Shown here piece by piece: positions 8,148 to 17,266 of a stretch of 64,000 nt of DNA. Under the pieces are notes generated by a model. The model was not told the DNA's origin, did no database searches, and saw only the letters and a list, made by a program, of their open reading frames with translations. This DNA comes from Neorhizobium sp. SHOUNA12A (GTDB lineage Bacteria > Pseudomonadota > Alphaproteobacteria > Rhizobiales > Rhizobiaceae), in NCBI RefSeq assembly GCF_023006505.1, contig NZ_JALBGV010000023.1, positions 1 through 64,000 on the forward strand, in the 5' to 3' direction. Positions within the stretch are counted from its first letter, which is position 1. Each line of letters starts with the position of its first letter. The position numbers were made by a program, and so were the translations under genes.

Positions 8148-9242
8148 ATGATGGCTCGCGAAACAGGAATTTTGGCAGACCGCGCGATCGCGGCGCTTTT
8201 CGACAGTGGACGGCTGATTTCCGAACGTGAACTGGACCGGGACCAGGTCCAGCCGGCAAGCCTGGACCTGCGCTTGAGTGCCAAGGCTTTTCGCGTCCGC
8301 GCCAGCTTCATGCCGGGCCCGACGAGCCTGGTCTCCGATAAGCTCGATCGGCTGAAGCTGCACGTTATCGATCTTTCCGAAGGCGCCGTGCTGGAAACCG
8401 GCTGCGTCTATATCGTGCCGCTGATGGAGCGGCTCGATCTGCCGGCCAATATGTCTGCCTCCGCCAATCCGAAAAGCTCCACCGGCCGGCTCGACATCTT
8501 CACCCGCGTCATCACCGACTACGCCCAGGAGTTCGACAAGATTCCGACCGGTTATTCCGGGCCGCTCTATCTCGAAATCTCGCCTCGTACGTTCCCGATC
8601 GTGGTGCGCCGCGGCTCGCGCCTGTCGCAGATCCGCTTCCGGGTCGGCAATGCGCTGCTGAGCGAGCCCGACCTCCTGCAACTCCACAACGACGAGACCC
8701 TGGTCGCATCCGCCAAGCCGAATGTCTCGGGCGGTGGAATCGCCCTGTCGATCGATCTGTCCGGCGATAGCGTCGGCCTGATCGGCTATCGCGGCAAACA
8801 CCACACGGCCGTCGTCGACGTCGACAAGAAGGCGCAGCACGACATCTTCGATTTCTGGGAGCCGCTTTACAGCCGCGGCCGCAACGAACTGATCCTCGAT
8901 CCGGACGAATTCTATATCCTCGTCTCGCGCGAAGCGGTGCACGTGCCGCCGCTCTATGCCGCCGAGATGACGCCCTTCGATCCGCTGGTCGGCGAGTTCC
9001 GCGTCCACTATGCCGGTTTCTTCGATCCGGGCTTCGGCCACGAGGCGGCAGGGGGACGGGGCAGTCGCGCGGTGCTCGAAGTGCGCAGCCACGAGGTGCC
9101 CTTCATCCTCGAAGACGGCCAGATCGTCGGCCGCCTTGTCTATGAACACATGATGGAAAAGCCCGAAGGCATGTACGGCACGGGCCTCGGCTCCAACTAT
9201 CAGGCCCAGGGCCTGAAACTGTCCAAGCATTTTCGCGCCTGA
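8148..9242 (+). CDS. dcd: dCTP deaminase family protein (long form)
   Basis: The 364-aa protein belongs to the dCTP deaminase/dUTPase superfamily. The signature KSSTGRLD (in ANPKSSTGRLDIFTRV) matches the active-site region of Dcd. At about twice the length of classical Dcd (about 190 aa) it matches the long alphaproteobacterial form, apparently two related halves; the second half includes EFRVHYAGFFDPGFGHEAAGG. The role is presumably dUTP supply for thymidylate synthesis. Adjacent ATGs at 8148 and 8151 are both possible. It is transcribed away from metZ, so its 5' end abuts the metZ promoter. Confidence 0.85.
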   Translation: MMARETGILADRAIAALFDSGRLISERELDRDQVQPASLDLRLSAKAFRVRASFMPGPTSLVSDKLDRLKLHVIDLSEGAVLETGCVYIVPLMERLDLPANMSASANPKSSTGRLDIFTRVITDYAQEFDKIPTGYSGPLYLEISPRTFPIVVRRGSRLSQIRFRVGNALLSEPDLLQLHNDETLVASAKPNVSGGGIALSIDLSGDSVGLIGYRGKHHTAVVDVDKKAQHDIFDFWEPLYSRGRNELILDPDEFYILVSREAVHVPPLYAAEMTPFDPLVGEFRVHYAGFFDPGFGHEAAGGRGSRAVLEVRSHEVPFILEDGQIVGRLVYEHMMEKPEGMYGTGLGSNYQAQGLKLSKHFRA

Positions 9243-9295
9243 CCTCACCTCCGGCTTGACAGGCGAGGCCGTCTGTTGGAAGTCTGAAACCTGAC

Positions 9296-9369
9296 GCGGG
9301 TGTAGCTCAATGGTAGAGCAGCAGCTTCCCAAGCTGAATACGAGGGTTCGATTCCCTTCACCCGCTCCA
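9296..9369 (+). tRNA. tRNA-Gly(CCC)
   Basis: A 74-nt cloverleaf with encoded CCA: acceptor GCGGGTG/CACCCGC, D-arm GCTC/GAGC, anticodon loop TTCCCAA giving anticodon CCC, and T-arm GGGTTCGATTCCC. The top pair of the anticodon stem (27-43) is a G/A mismatch. A TTGACA at 9256 could be its -35; the -10 is not clear. Confidence 0.93.
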
Positions 9370-9608
9370 GCTACCCCTTTGTCTTAACCGTAGGCGTCCA
9401 GCGATTTTCCCGTGGCTTGGTGGTGGTGCCGGAAGCACGCATCACCAGCCTCCATGTCGCGGAGGCACGGTCGATGGCCGAGGCATGGAGGCGATTTTCG
9501 CGAAGGCGTGTCTGGCGCGGAGGCGAGCGGGGCCTATCGGATTGTGTACTGGAGCTTTTCGCGAGCACCGGAGCTTTCACGCGAGCCAGGCATTTTGCAG
9601 TCGGTGGT

Positions 9609-9633
9609 CGCCGGGCGCCTTGAGCGCCCGGCG
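9609..9633. terminator. 10-bp hairpin beyond glpV
   Basis: CGCCGGGCGC (9609-9618) and GCGCCCGGCG (9624-9633) form a perfect stem just past the glpV stop. No T-run follows on either strand, so termination is inferred. Between the tRNA and this hairpin (9370-9608) nothing convincing is seen. Confidence 0.45.
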
Positions 9634-9640
9634 AACCGGC

Positions 9641-11371
9641 TTACTTCTTGGTGTCAGCCCAGCTCTTTACGAGTTCGTCGTAGTTGACGGTAACGGGCTT
9701 TTCCTTCTCGGCTGCGATCTTGAGCTGCGGAGCGAGGTTGCCTTTCGCGACGGCATCCTTGTTCCAATATGCGAGATCGTGTTCTTCGGCGAGCTTCGGT
9801 CCGATGTCGCCCTGGACCTTGGCGCGCTCCAGGCGCTGCAGGACCTTTTCCTGCTCGGAGCAAAGCGAGTCCATGGCCGCCTGGGCGGTCTTGGCGCCCG
9901 ACGACGCATCGCCGATTGCCTGCCACCAGAGCTGCGCGAGCTTCGGATAGTCAGGCACGTTCGTGCCGGTCGGCGACCACTGGACGCGAGCCGGGGAACG
10001 GTAGAACTCGATCAGACCACCGAGTTTAGGCGCGCGATCCGTGAAGCTCTTGTGGCGGATGGTGCTCTCGCGGATCAATGTCAGACCGACATGGCTCTTC
10101 TTGACGTCCACCGTCTTCGAGGTGACGAACTGGGCATAGAGCCAGGCCGCCTTGGCGCGGTTGGTGGGCGTGGACTTCATCAGCGTCCAGGAGCCGACGT
10201 CCTGATAGCCGAGCTTCATGCCGTCCTTCCAGTAGACCCCGTGCGGAGACGGAGCGAAACGCCATTTTGGCGTGCCGTCCTGGTTCATGACAGGCAGGCC
10301 TGCCTTGACCATGTCGGCGGTGAAGGCCGTGTACATGAACATCTGCTGGGCAATCTCGCCCTGAGCCGGCACCGGTCCGGATTCCGAGAAGGTCATGCCC
10401 TGGGCGGCGGCCGGTGCATAGGCCTTCAGCCAGTCGAGGTATTTCTGGATGGAGTAGACCGCGGCCGGGCCGTTCGTATCGCCGCCGCGGGCGACGCAGG
10501 AGCCGACCGGACGGGATTTCTCGTCGACCTTGATGCCCCATTCGTCGACGGGCAGGCCGTTCGGCAGGCCTTTGTCGCCGTTGCCCGCCATGGAAAGCCA
10601 CGCATCGGTGAAGCGCCATCCGAGCGAGGGGTCCTTCTTGCCGTAGTCCATGTGACCATAGACCTTCTTGCCGCCAACCTCGCGGCCGGTGAAGAAGGCG
10701 GCAATGTCCTCATAGGCGGACCAGTTCACCGGAACACCAAGATCGTAGCCGTATTTCGCCTTGAAATCGGCCTTGTTCTTCTCGTCGTTGAACCAGTCGT
10801 AGCGGAACCAGTAGAGGTTCGCGAACTGCTGGTCCGGCAGCTGGTAGAGTTTCTTGTCCGGCGCCGTGGTGAACTTGAGGCCGATGAAGTCCTCAAGATC
10901 GAGGCCGGGATTGGTGACGTCCTTGCCTTCTCCCGCCATCCAGTCGGTGAGCGAGCGGGCCTGCTGATAACGCCAATGCGTGCCGATCAGGTCGGAGTCG
11001 TTGACATAGGCGTCGTAGATGTTCTCGCCCGACTGCATCTGCGTTTGCAGCTTTTCGACGACGTCGCCTTCGCCGATCAGGTCGTGGCTGACCTTGATGC
11101 CGGTGATTGCGGCGAAGGCTTGCGCCAGAACCTTCGATTCATACTCGTGCGTCGTCAGGGTTTCGGAAACGACCTTGATGTCCATGCCGGCAAAAGGTTT
11201 CGCCGCATCGATGAACCACTGCATTTCCTTTTCTTGTTCGGCACGGGAAAGCGTCGAGAGTTCGCCGACTTCTTTGTCCAGGAATTGCTTTGCCTCATCC
11301 ATGCCGGCATAGGCGGAACCGGTCAGAGCCAGCAGCATTGCCGCTGTCGTTGTCATAAGATGCCGTCGCAT
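9641..11371 (-). CDS. glpV: Glycerol ABC transporter substrate-binding protein
   Basis: The 576-aa protein has a signal peptide (MRRHLMTTTAAMLLALTGSAYA) and resembles large family-1 extracellular solute-binding proteins. It is the last gene of an operon whose order and content (repressor, glycerol-3-phosphate dehydrogenase, two ATPases, two permeases, a small membrane protein, a binding protein) match glpRDSTPQUV, described for glycerol uptake in Rhizobium leguminosarum. It would bind glycerol in the periplasm. GGGAGGAT precedes the ATG; longer openings run into glpU. Confidence 0.88.
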   Translation of the reverse strand: MRRHLMTTTAAMLLALTGSAYAGMDEAKQFLDKEVGELSTLSRAEQEKEMQWFIDAAKPFAGMDIKVVSETLTTHEYESKVLAQAFAAITGIKVSHDLIGEGDVVEKLQTQMQSGENIYDAYVNDSDLIGTHWRYQQARSLTDWMAGEGKDVTNPGLDLEDFIGLKFTTAPDKKLYQLPDQQFANLYWFRYDWFNDEKNKADFKAKYGYDLGVPVNWSAYEDIAAFFTGREVGGKKVYGHMDYGKKDPSLGWRFTDAWLSMAGNGDKGLPNGLPVDEWGIKVDEKSRPVGSCVARGGDTNGPAAVYSIQKYLDWLKAYAPAAAQGMTFSESGPVPAQGEIAQQMFMYTAFTADMVKAGLPVMNQDGTPKWRFAPSPHGVYWKDGMKLGYQDVGSWTLMKSTPTNRAKAAWLYAQFVTSKTVDVKKSHVGLTLIRESTIRHKSFTDRAPKLGGLIEFYRSPARVQWSPTGTNVPDYPKLAQLWWQAIGDASSGAKTAQAAMDSLCSEQEKVLQRLERAKVQGDIGPKLAEEHDLAYWNKDAVAKGNLAPQLKIAAEKEKPVTVNYDELVKSWADTKK

Positions 11372-11445
11372 TTTATCCTCCCAGAGTTTTGCGATTGCAA
11401 TTTCCGTATCGGGCGGCGGTTTTCCCGCCACCTTTTCAGCTTGCC

Positions 11446-11727
11446 TTAAACGAAGCGGAAGACGCCGATGGCGTAGACCACTGCAAGGGCAAGAGCCCAC
11501 CACAGGTTGGGGCCAATCAGCCCCAGCCATGCAAGATGAATGAATGCCGCGCCGAGCAGCGAGATGAAGAGCCGATCTCCCCGCGTCGTCTCGAAACGCA
11601 GGATGCCGATCCTGGGCGAACCGCCCGGCGCAAAATATTCCCAGATGCTCATGCCGACGAGCAGGGCGAGGATCGTCAGAAAGAACAGCGCCGTGGGAAG
11701 CGTCCAGGCCATCCATGAAAAGTTCAT
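11446..11727 (-). CDS. glpU: Small membrane protein of the glycerol transporter
   Basis: The 93-aa protein has three hydrophobic segments (about residues 8-25, 49-65 and 70-90), the pattern of the DUF2160/GlpU family. The central motif GGSPRIGILRFETTRGDRLFISLLGAAFIHLAW is split between membrane segments. It lies between permease glpQ and binding protein glpV, 74 bp before the latter. Its exact function in glycerol uptake is not established. AAGGAGGAA precedes the ATG at 11727. Confidence 0.82.
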   Translation of the reverse strand: MNFSWMAWTLPTALFFLTILALLVGMSIWEYFAPGGSPRIGILRFETTRGDRLFISLLGAAFIHLAWLGLIGPNLWWALALAVVYAIGVFRFV

Positions 11728-11743
11728 GCGTGGTTCCTCCTTG

Positions 11744-12571
11744 TCAGACCCGCCCGAGGGCAAAGCCCTTGGCGATGTAGTTGCGGACGAAATAGATGAC
11801 GAGGGCGCCAGGAACGATCGTCAGCACGCCGGCCGCTGCCAGCACGCCCCAGTCCATGCCGGAGGCAGAAACGGTGCGCGTCATGATGGCGGAAATGGGC
11901 TTGGCGGCAGTCGTCGTCAGCGTCCGGGCGAGCAGCAGTTCCACCCAGGAAAACATGAAGCAGAAGAAGGCGGCGACCCCGATGCCCGAGGCGATCAGCG
12001 GCATGAAGATCTTCACGAAGAACCGCGGGAACGAATAGCCGTCGATATAGGCGGTCTCGTCGATTTCCTTCGGTACGCCCGACATGAAACCTTCCAGGAT
12101 CCAGACGGCAAGCGGCACGTTGAACAGGCAATGGGCGAGGGCGACCGCGATATGCGTGTCGATGAGACCGAAGGCGGAATAGAGCTGGAAGAAGGGCAGG
12201 GCGAAGACGGCGGGCGGCGCCATGCGATTGGTGAGCAGCCAGAAGAACAGATGTTTGTCGCCGAGGAACCGATAGCGCGAAAACGCATAGGCAGCCGGCA
12301 AAGCCGCCAGCACCGAAATCAAGGTGTTCAGCACCACATAGATGATGGAATTGATATAGCCGTTGTACCAGGAAGGATCGGTGAAGATCACCATGTAGTT
12401 CCTGAGCGTCGGGTTCTGCGGCCAGAGCGAGAATGCACCAGTGATCTCGGCATTCTCCTTGAAGCTCATGTTGACGAGCCAGTAGATCGGCAGGAGCAGG
12501 AAGATGATGTAGATCGTCGAGACCAGCCAGGAGAAATTGCCTGCAGGCTTGTATTTAATCGTCTTCGCCAT
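11744..12571 (-). CDS. glpQ: Glycerol ABC transporter permease
   Basis: The 275-aa integral membrane protein has six likely helices and the EAA-loop typical of carbohydrate ABC permeases (EGFMSGVPKEIDETAYIDGYSF, followed by a PLIASGIG helix). It resembles the MalG-type subunit and would pair with GlpP in the inner membrane. It starts 16 bp after glpP and is followed 16 bp later by glpU, so the operon is continuous here. Confidence 0.88.
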   Translation of the reverse strand: MAKTIKYKPAGNFSWLVSTIYIIFLLLPIYWLVNMSFKENAEITGAFSLWPQNPTLRNYMVIFTDPSWYNGYINSIIYVVLNTLISVLAALPAAYAFSRYRFLGDKHLFFWLLTNRMAPPAVFALPFFQLYSAFGLIDTHIAVALAHCLFNVPLAVWILEGFMSGVPKEIDETAYIDGYSFPRFFVKIFMPLIASGIGVAAFFCFMFSWVELLLARTLTTTAAKPISAIMTRTVSASGMDWGVLAAAGVLTIVPGALVIYFVRNYIAKGFALGRV

Positions 12572-12587
12572 GGTTTTCCTCCCTCCT

Positions 12588-13454
12588 TCAGGTGTCTGCG
12601 TCGCTGCTGGTCATCACGGTGTAGAAGATCCATGACAGCAGCAGGATGATGAGGAAGTAGACGATCGACATGGCGGCGGCCGGCCCGAGGTCGAACTGCC
12701 CGACCGCCGTCTTGACGAGATCGATCGACAGGAAGGTCGTCGAGTTTCCCGGGCCGCCACCGGTCACCACGAAAGGCTCGGTGTAGATCATGAAACTATC
12801 CATGAAACGCAACAGGACGGCGATCAGCAGCACCCGCTTCATCTTCGGCAGCTGGATGTAGCGGAACACCGACCACCTGGATGCACCATCGATCTTGGCC
12901 GCCTGATAATAGGCGTCCGGAATGGAGACGAGGCCGGCGTAGCACAAGAGCACGACGAGGCTCGTCCAATGCCAGACGTCCATGACGATGACCGTGATCC
13001 AGGCATCGAGAGGATCGCGCACGTAATTGTAGTCCACACCGAGCGCCGCCAGCGTGTGGCCGAGGAGCCCGATATCGACGCGGCCGAAAACCTGCCAGAT
13101 CGTGCCGACGACGTTCCACGGAATGAGAAGCGGAAGAGCCATCAGCACCAGGCAGACCGGAACGCCGATACCCTTCTTCGGCATGTTCAGGGCAATGAAG
13201 ATGCCGAGCGGAATTTCGAGCGCAAGGATGATGAAGGAGAAAAGCAGATTGCGCTGCAGAGCTTCCCAGAAACGGGCAGAATGCAGGATTTGGTCGAACC
13301 AGTCGGTGCCGGCCCAGAAGAACGCGTTGTTGCCGAACGTATCCTGAACCGAATAATTCACCACGGTCATCAGCGGAATGGCTGCCGAAAAGGCGACGAG
13401 CAGGAGCACGGGAAGCACCAGAAACCAGGCCTTGTTGTTCCACGTCTTTTCCAT
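12588..13454 (-). CDS. glpP: Glycerol ABC transporter permease
   Basis: The 288-aa MalF-type permease begins MEKTWNNKAWFLVLPVLLLVAF with an N-terminal membrane helix and has the EAA-like loop (AGLVSIPDAYYQAAKIDGAS) that contacts the ATPases. It lies 3 bp after glpT and 16 bp before glpQ. Together with GlpQ it should form the membrane channel of the glycerol importer. Confidence 0.88.
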   Translation of the reverse strand: MEKTWNNKAWFLVLPVLLLVAFSAAIPLMTVVNYSVQDTFGNNAFFWAGTDWFDQILHSARFWEALQRNLLFSFIILALEIPLGIFIALNMPKKGIGVPVCLVLMALPLLIPWNVVGTIWQVFGRVDIGLLGHTLAALGVDYNYVRDPLDAWITVIVMDVWHWTSLVVLLCYAGLVSIPDAYYQAAKIDGASRWSVFRYIQLPKMKRVLLIAVLLRFMDSFMIYTEPFVVTGGGPGNSTTFLSIDLVKTAVGQFDLGPAAAMSIVYFLIILLLSWIFYTVMTSSDADT

Positions 13455-13457
13455 GGT

Positions 13458-14528
13458 TCAGGCCTCCCTGCCAATGCGCCACGAATTGGCATAGATATTC
13501 AGCGCAGCGGGATCGAAGGTGACGCGAGGCTCAGCCGGAATCTCTGCATCCTCGGAAACGACAATCGCCATCGGTTGCCCCGCAAGGCTCGCGCGGACGA
13601 TCCTGCGCCGGCCGATATCTTCGATGCGCGTTATCGTGACAGGCATTCCCTCCCGGCCGATGCGAATGAATTCTGGTCGAATGCCGAGCTCGACCCGGTC
13701 TCCAGCAGTAATCTTTGGTGCATGGTCGAGGGCGATTGTCTCACCACCGAGCGTGATCGTGCTGCCATGGACCTCGGCGGGCATCACGTTCATGCCGGGC
13801 GAGCCGATGAAATAACCAACGAACGTATGGCTCGGTCGCTCGAAGAGTTCGGCCGGCGTTCCGATCTGAACGATCTGCCCGTCGTACATCACGACAACTT
13901 TGTCCGCGAAGGTGAGCGCCTCCGTCTGATCATGGGTGACATAGACCATGGTGAAGCCGAATTGCTTGTGGAAGCGCTTCAACTGGGAGCGGAGCACCCA
14001 TTTCATGTGCGGATCGATGACTGTCAGGGGTTCATCGAAAAGGATCGCGTTGACGTCGTTGCGGACGAGACCTCTTCCGAGCGAAATCTTTTGTTTCTGA
14101 TCGGCCGTGAGCCGCTGGGCCTTGCGGTTCGACCAGTCGGAGAGATCGATGATGTCAAGCATCTCGCGGACGCGGCGATCGACATCCGGCTCGGCGATGC
14201 CTCGGTTGCGCAAGGGAAATGCCAGGTTGTCGTAAACGGTCATCGTGTCGTAGATTACCGGAAACTGGAAAACCTGGGCGATGTTGCGTTCCTGCGTGGA
14301 AAGATTGGTGACGTCGTTGCCATCGAACAGAATACGACCGTGGGACGGCTGCAGCAGGCCGGAAATGATGTTCAGCAGGGTGGTCTTGCCGCAGCCGGAG
14401 GGGCCGAGCAGGGCGTAGGCACCACCATCGGCCCATTCGTGATCGACTTCGCGCAGCGCGTAGGCCGCGTCGGATTTCGGATTGGGACCGTAGGCGTGGC
14501 GGATGTGATCGAGCGTGATGCGTGCCAT
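13458..14528 (-). CDS. glpT: Glycerol ABC transporter ATPase with degenerate signature
   Basis: The 356-aa ATPase has Walker A GPSGCGKTTL, Walker B AILFDEP, an H-loop histidine (YVTHDQTEAL) and a C-terminal TOBE-like region (GIRPEFIRIGREG). The ABC signature reads LTADQKQ instead of LSGGQ, and the D-loop is LTVID, so it cannot form a canonical signature opposite its partner's Walker A. The start MARITLDHIRHAYG is preferred because GGAGGGG precedes it; an in-frame ATG five codons upstream is possible. It is the partner of GlpS, 11 bp downstream of it. Confidence 0.88.
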   Translation of the reverse strand: MARITLDHIRHAYGPNPKSDAAYALREVDHEWADGGAYALLGPSGCGKTTLLNIISGLLQPSHGRILFDGNDVTNLSTQERNIAQVFQFPVIYDTMTVYDNLAFPLRNRGIAEPDVDRRVREMLDIIDLSDWSNRKAQRLTADQKQKISLGRGLVRNDVNAILFDEPLTVIDPHMKWVLRSQLKRFHKQFGFTMVYVTHDQTEALTFADKVVVMYDGQIVQIGTPAELFERPSHTFVGYFIGSPGMNVMPAEVHGSTITLGGETIALDHAPKITAGDRVELGIRPEFIRIGREGMPVTITRIEDIGRRRIVRASLAGQPMAIVVSEDAEIPAEPRVTFDPAALNIYANSWRIGREA

Positions 14529-14539
14529 GTTCCCCTCCT

Positions 14540-15610
14540 TCAAGCCGCCGCCGCGATGGCGCGGCCGTCTGTTCCGAAAGCCATCAGATGACGGGTATCC
14601 AGGAAGAGCTCGATTTCGGTATCCGGGTCGATGTCGTGGATGCCGGGAGCGAGCATGACCCAGCGCACGCCATTATAGTGCATGTGCACGAAGCTTTCGG
14701 AGCCGGTGATTTCCGAGATCTGCGTTTGAGCCTTGAGCCTCGCTGCGTTGCCTGTCTGCGCCGTGAGCCCCAGGTGATGGGGATGAAAGGCGATCGTCAC
14801 CGGGCCGTCCGGCACACTGGAGAGATGCGACGGCACGGCAAGGCTGTCTGTTCCCTGATACTGGAATGAGCCGCCGGACTTGATCACATCGATGAAGTTA
14901 AGTGGGGGATCGGCAAATGTCTTGGCAGTCACGAGGTCTGCCGGGCGACGATAGACCTCGATCGTCGGCCCGAACTGCGTGATCCGTCCTTCCGAGAGTG
15001 TCGCCGTATTGCCGCCGAGCAGCAAGGCTTCGGAGGGTTCGGTCGTCGCATAAACGAAGATGGCACCGGATTGCGCGAAGATCTTCGGTAATTCCTCACG
15101 CAATTCTTCGCGAAGCTTGTAGTCGAGATTGGCCAATGGCTCGTCCATCAGCACCAGGCTGGCATTCTTGACGAGGGCGCGGGCAAGCGCCGTCCGCTGC
15201 TGCTGCCCACCCGAAAGATTGAGCGGCGTCCGATCGAGATAAGGCGTCAATCTCAGCAGTTCCGCCGCCTTGCGGACTTCGCGGTCGATCGTCGTTGCGT
15301 CCTTGCCTGCAATCCGCATTGGCGAAGCGATGTTTTCGTAAACGGTCAGGGCCGGATAATTGATGAACTGCTGATAGACCATCGCGACATTGCGCTTTTG
15401 CACCGCAATCCCGGTGACGTCGACGCCGTCGAAATACACGGAGCCGCTGGTGGGACGGTCCAGCCCGGCCATCAATCGCATGAGTGACGTCTTGCCCGAC
15501 AGCGTCGGGCCAAGCAATACGTTCAGCGAGCCGCGATCCAGTGCAAGATTGGTCGGATGAATATGATATTCACCACCCACCATCTTGGCGACGTTGCGCA
15601 TTTCCAGCAT
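14540..15610 (-). CDS. glpS: Glycerol ABC transporter ATPase lacking the H-loop histidine
   Basis: The 356-aa ATPase has Walker A GPTLSGKTSL, a canonical signature LSGGQQQR and Walker B LVLMDEPLANLD. Where family members have THD (H-switch) it reads ATTEPSEALLLG, so the histidine is replaced by threonine. Its composite site, made with the degenerate GlpT signature, is therefore likely poor in hydrolysis, while the other site is canonical. It follows glpD by 40 bp; GAGGAGG lies about 13 nt before the ATG. Confidence 0.88.
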   Translation of the reverse strand: MLEMRNVAKMVGGEYHIHPTNLALDRGSLNVLLGPTLSGKTSLMRLMAGLDRPTSGSVYFDGVDVTGIAVQKRNVAMVYQQFINYPALTVYENIASPMRIAGKDATTIDREVRKAAELLRLTPYLDRTPLNLSGGQQQRTALARALVKNASLVLMDEPLANLDYKLREELREELPKIFAQSGAIFVYATTEPSEALLLGGNTATLSEGRITQFGPTIEVYRRPADLVTAKTFADPPLNFIDVIKSGGSFQYQGTDSLAVPSHLSSVPDGPVTIAFHPHHLGLTAQTGNAARLKAQTQISEITGSESFVHMHYNGVRWVMLAPGIHDIDPDTEIELFLDTRHLMAFGTDGRAIAAAA

Positions 15611-15650
15611 TCGAGTTCCCGTGCCTCCTCACACCGGGAACACATGCCGC

Positions 15651-17165
15651 TTATCCGGCCATTTTTGCCGGTATAGCGGCCATGTACTCCTCCAGATACT
15701 CTTTCTCAGTTTCGCTCAGCCGCAAACCGTCTTTGGTTCTCCTCCAGAGCACGTCCTGCGCACTCATGGCCCATTCCCGGTCGATAAGATATTTGACCTC
15801 CGCTTCGTAGAGATCGCCGCCGAAGTGGTGGCCAAGATCCTCCATCTTGGCCGCCCTGTCGAGGATCATCCCGGCGCGGGTTCCATACCGGCGCACCAGT
15901 CGCCGCGCATGCCGTTCCTCCAGAAATGGATAGCGTGCCTTGAGTTTCGCTACTTCTTCCTCGTAACCCTGGGCCTCAAAATCGCCGCCCGGCAGGTGGC
16001 TCTTCGCCGTCCAGGGCCGGCCTTTTGCTCCGATCGCTTCGGCGATCTTCTCGAGCGCATGTTCCGAAAGCCGGCGATAGGTGGTCAGCTTGCCGCCGAA
16101 CACGTTGAGCAACGGCGCGCCCTGGGTGTCGTCGAGCTTCAGCACATAGTCGCGCGTTGCTTCCTGCGCCTTTGAGGCGCCGTCGTCGAAAAGCGGGCGA
16201 ACCGCCGAATAGGTCCAGACGATGTCTGCCGGCCGCACCGGCTCCCGAAAATACTCGCTCGCTGCATTGCAGAGATAGGTCGTCTCCTCTTCGGAGATTT
16301 TCACGTCTCTCGGATTGCCGGAATAGTCCCGGTCGGTGGTGCCGATAAGGGTGAAGTCGTTTTCGTAAGGGATCGCGAAAATGATGCGATTGTCCCGGTT
16401 CTGAAAGAAATAGGCCCGGGATCCTTCGAACTTCTTTTTCACCACGATATGGCTGCCCTGGACAAGGCGGACATGACGGGCGTCATTGTCGCCGAGCGCT
16501 TCGCGGATTACCTGATCCACCCACGGACCTGCGGCATTCACCAGCATGCGGGCCTTGTAGGTCTCTGTCCTTCCCGTGCGGGCGCCGACGGTCTCGATCA
16601 TCCAGAGGCCGCCTTCCCGACGGGCGGCAACCACGCGGGTGCGCGGCAGGATCAAAGCGCCGCGATCGGCCGCATCCCGAGCGTTCAGCACCACCATCCG
16701 GGCATCGTCGACCCAGCCGTCGGAATATTCGAATGCCTTGGTAAAAAGCGGCTTCAGAGGCTTTCCGGCCGGATCGGTACGCATGTCGAGCACGGCCGTC
16801 GGCGGCAGCAGCTTTCGACCGCCGAGATGATCGTAGAGAAACAGGCCGAGCCGGATCAGCCAAGCCGGGCGGATACCGCCCTTGTGGTATGGTAGGACGA
16901 AGCGCAGCGGCCAGATGATGTGCGGTGCCATCGCCCAGAGGGTTTCGCGCTCCATCAGCGATTCCCGCACCAGCCTGAATTCGTAATGTTCGAGATAACG
17001 CAGGCCGCCATGGATGAGTTTGGTGGCGCCGGAGGAGGTGCCCGAGGCAAAATCGTCCATCTCCGCAAGTGCCACGGAATAACCGCGCCCGGCCGCATCA
17101 CGTGCAATGCCGCAACCGTTGATGCCGCCGCCGATCACGAAGATGTCGTGGATTTCCTCGCCCAT
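15651..17165 (-). CDS. glpD: Aerobic glycerol-3-phosphate dehydrogenase
   Basis: The 504-aa flavoenzyme oxidises glycerol-3-phosphate to dihydroxyacetone phosphate at the inner membrane. The N-terminal FAD motif is IFVIGGGINGCGIARDAAGRG, followed by SGTSSGATKLIHGGLRYLE. The family C-terminal DAO domain is present. Of two adjacent ATGs the one at 17165 (MGEEIHD) best fits the GAGGGG ribosome site; extension to 17204 is unlikely. It is the second gene of the operon, 101 bp after glpR. A glycerol kinase gene is not in this window. Confidence 0.94.
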   Translation of the reverse strand: MGEEIHDIFVIGGGINGCGIARDAAGRGYSVALAEMDDFASGTSSGATKLIHGGLRYLEHYEFRLVRESLMERETLWAMAPHIIWPLRFVLPYHKGGIRPAWLIRLGLFLYDHLGGRKLLPPTAVLDMRTDPAGKPLKPLFTKAFEYSDGWVDDARMVVLNARDAADRGALILPRTRVVAARREGGLWMIETVGARTGRTETYKARMLVNAAGPWVDQVIREALGDNDARHVRLVQGSHIVVKKKFEGSRAYFFQNRDNRIIFAIPYENDFTLIGTTDRDYSGNPRDVKISEEETTYLCNAASEYFREPVRPADIVWTYSAVRPLFDDGASKAQEATRDYVLKLDDTQGAPLLNVFGGKLTTYRRLSEHALEKIAEAIGAKGRPWTAKSHLPGGDFEAQGYEEEVAKLKARYPFLEERHARRLVRRYGTRAGMILDRAAKMEDLGHHFGGDLYEAEVKYLIDREWAMSAQDVLWRRTKDGLRLSETEKEYLEEYMAAIPAKMAG

Positions 17166-17266
17166 CATTCCCCTCGCTGAACCGAAATGGACAGCAATCC
17201 ACAAACGTTGTGAACCTAAAGTGGATTAAATCGAAAATATTCCGAATGTCAAATGAAACCCCGGGG

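Noticed and set aside
9485-11449. 654-codon plus-strand frame over glpV
   Set aside because: It is antisense to a clear solute-binding protein with signal peptide; composition is shadow-like.
12969-14591. 540-codon plus-strand frame over glpT
   Set aside because: It is antisense to an ABC ATPase with clear Walker motifs.
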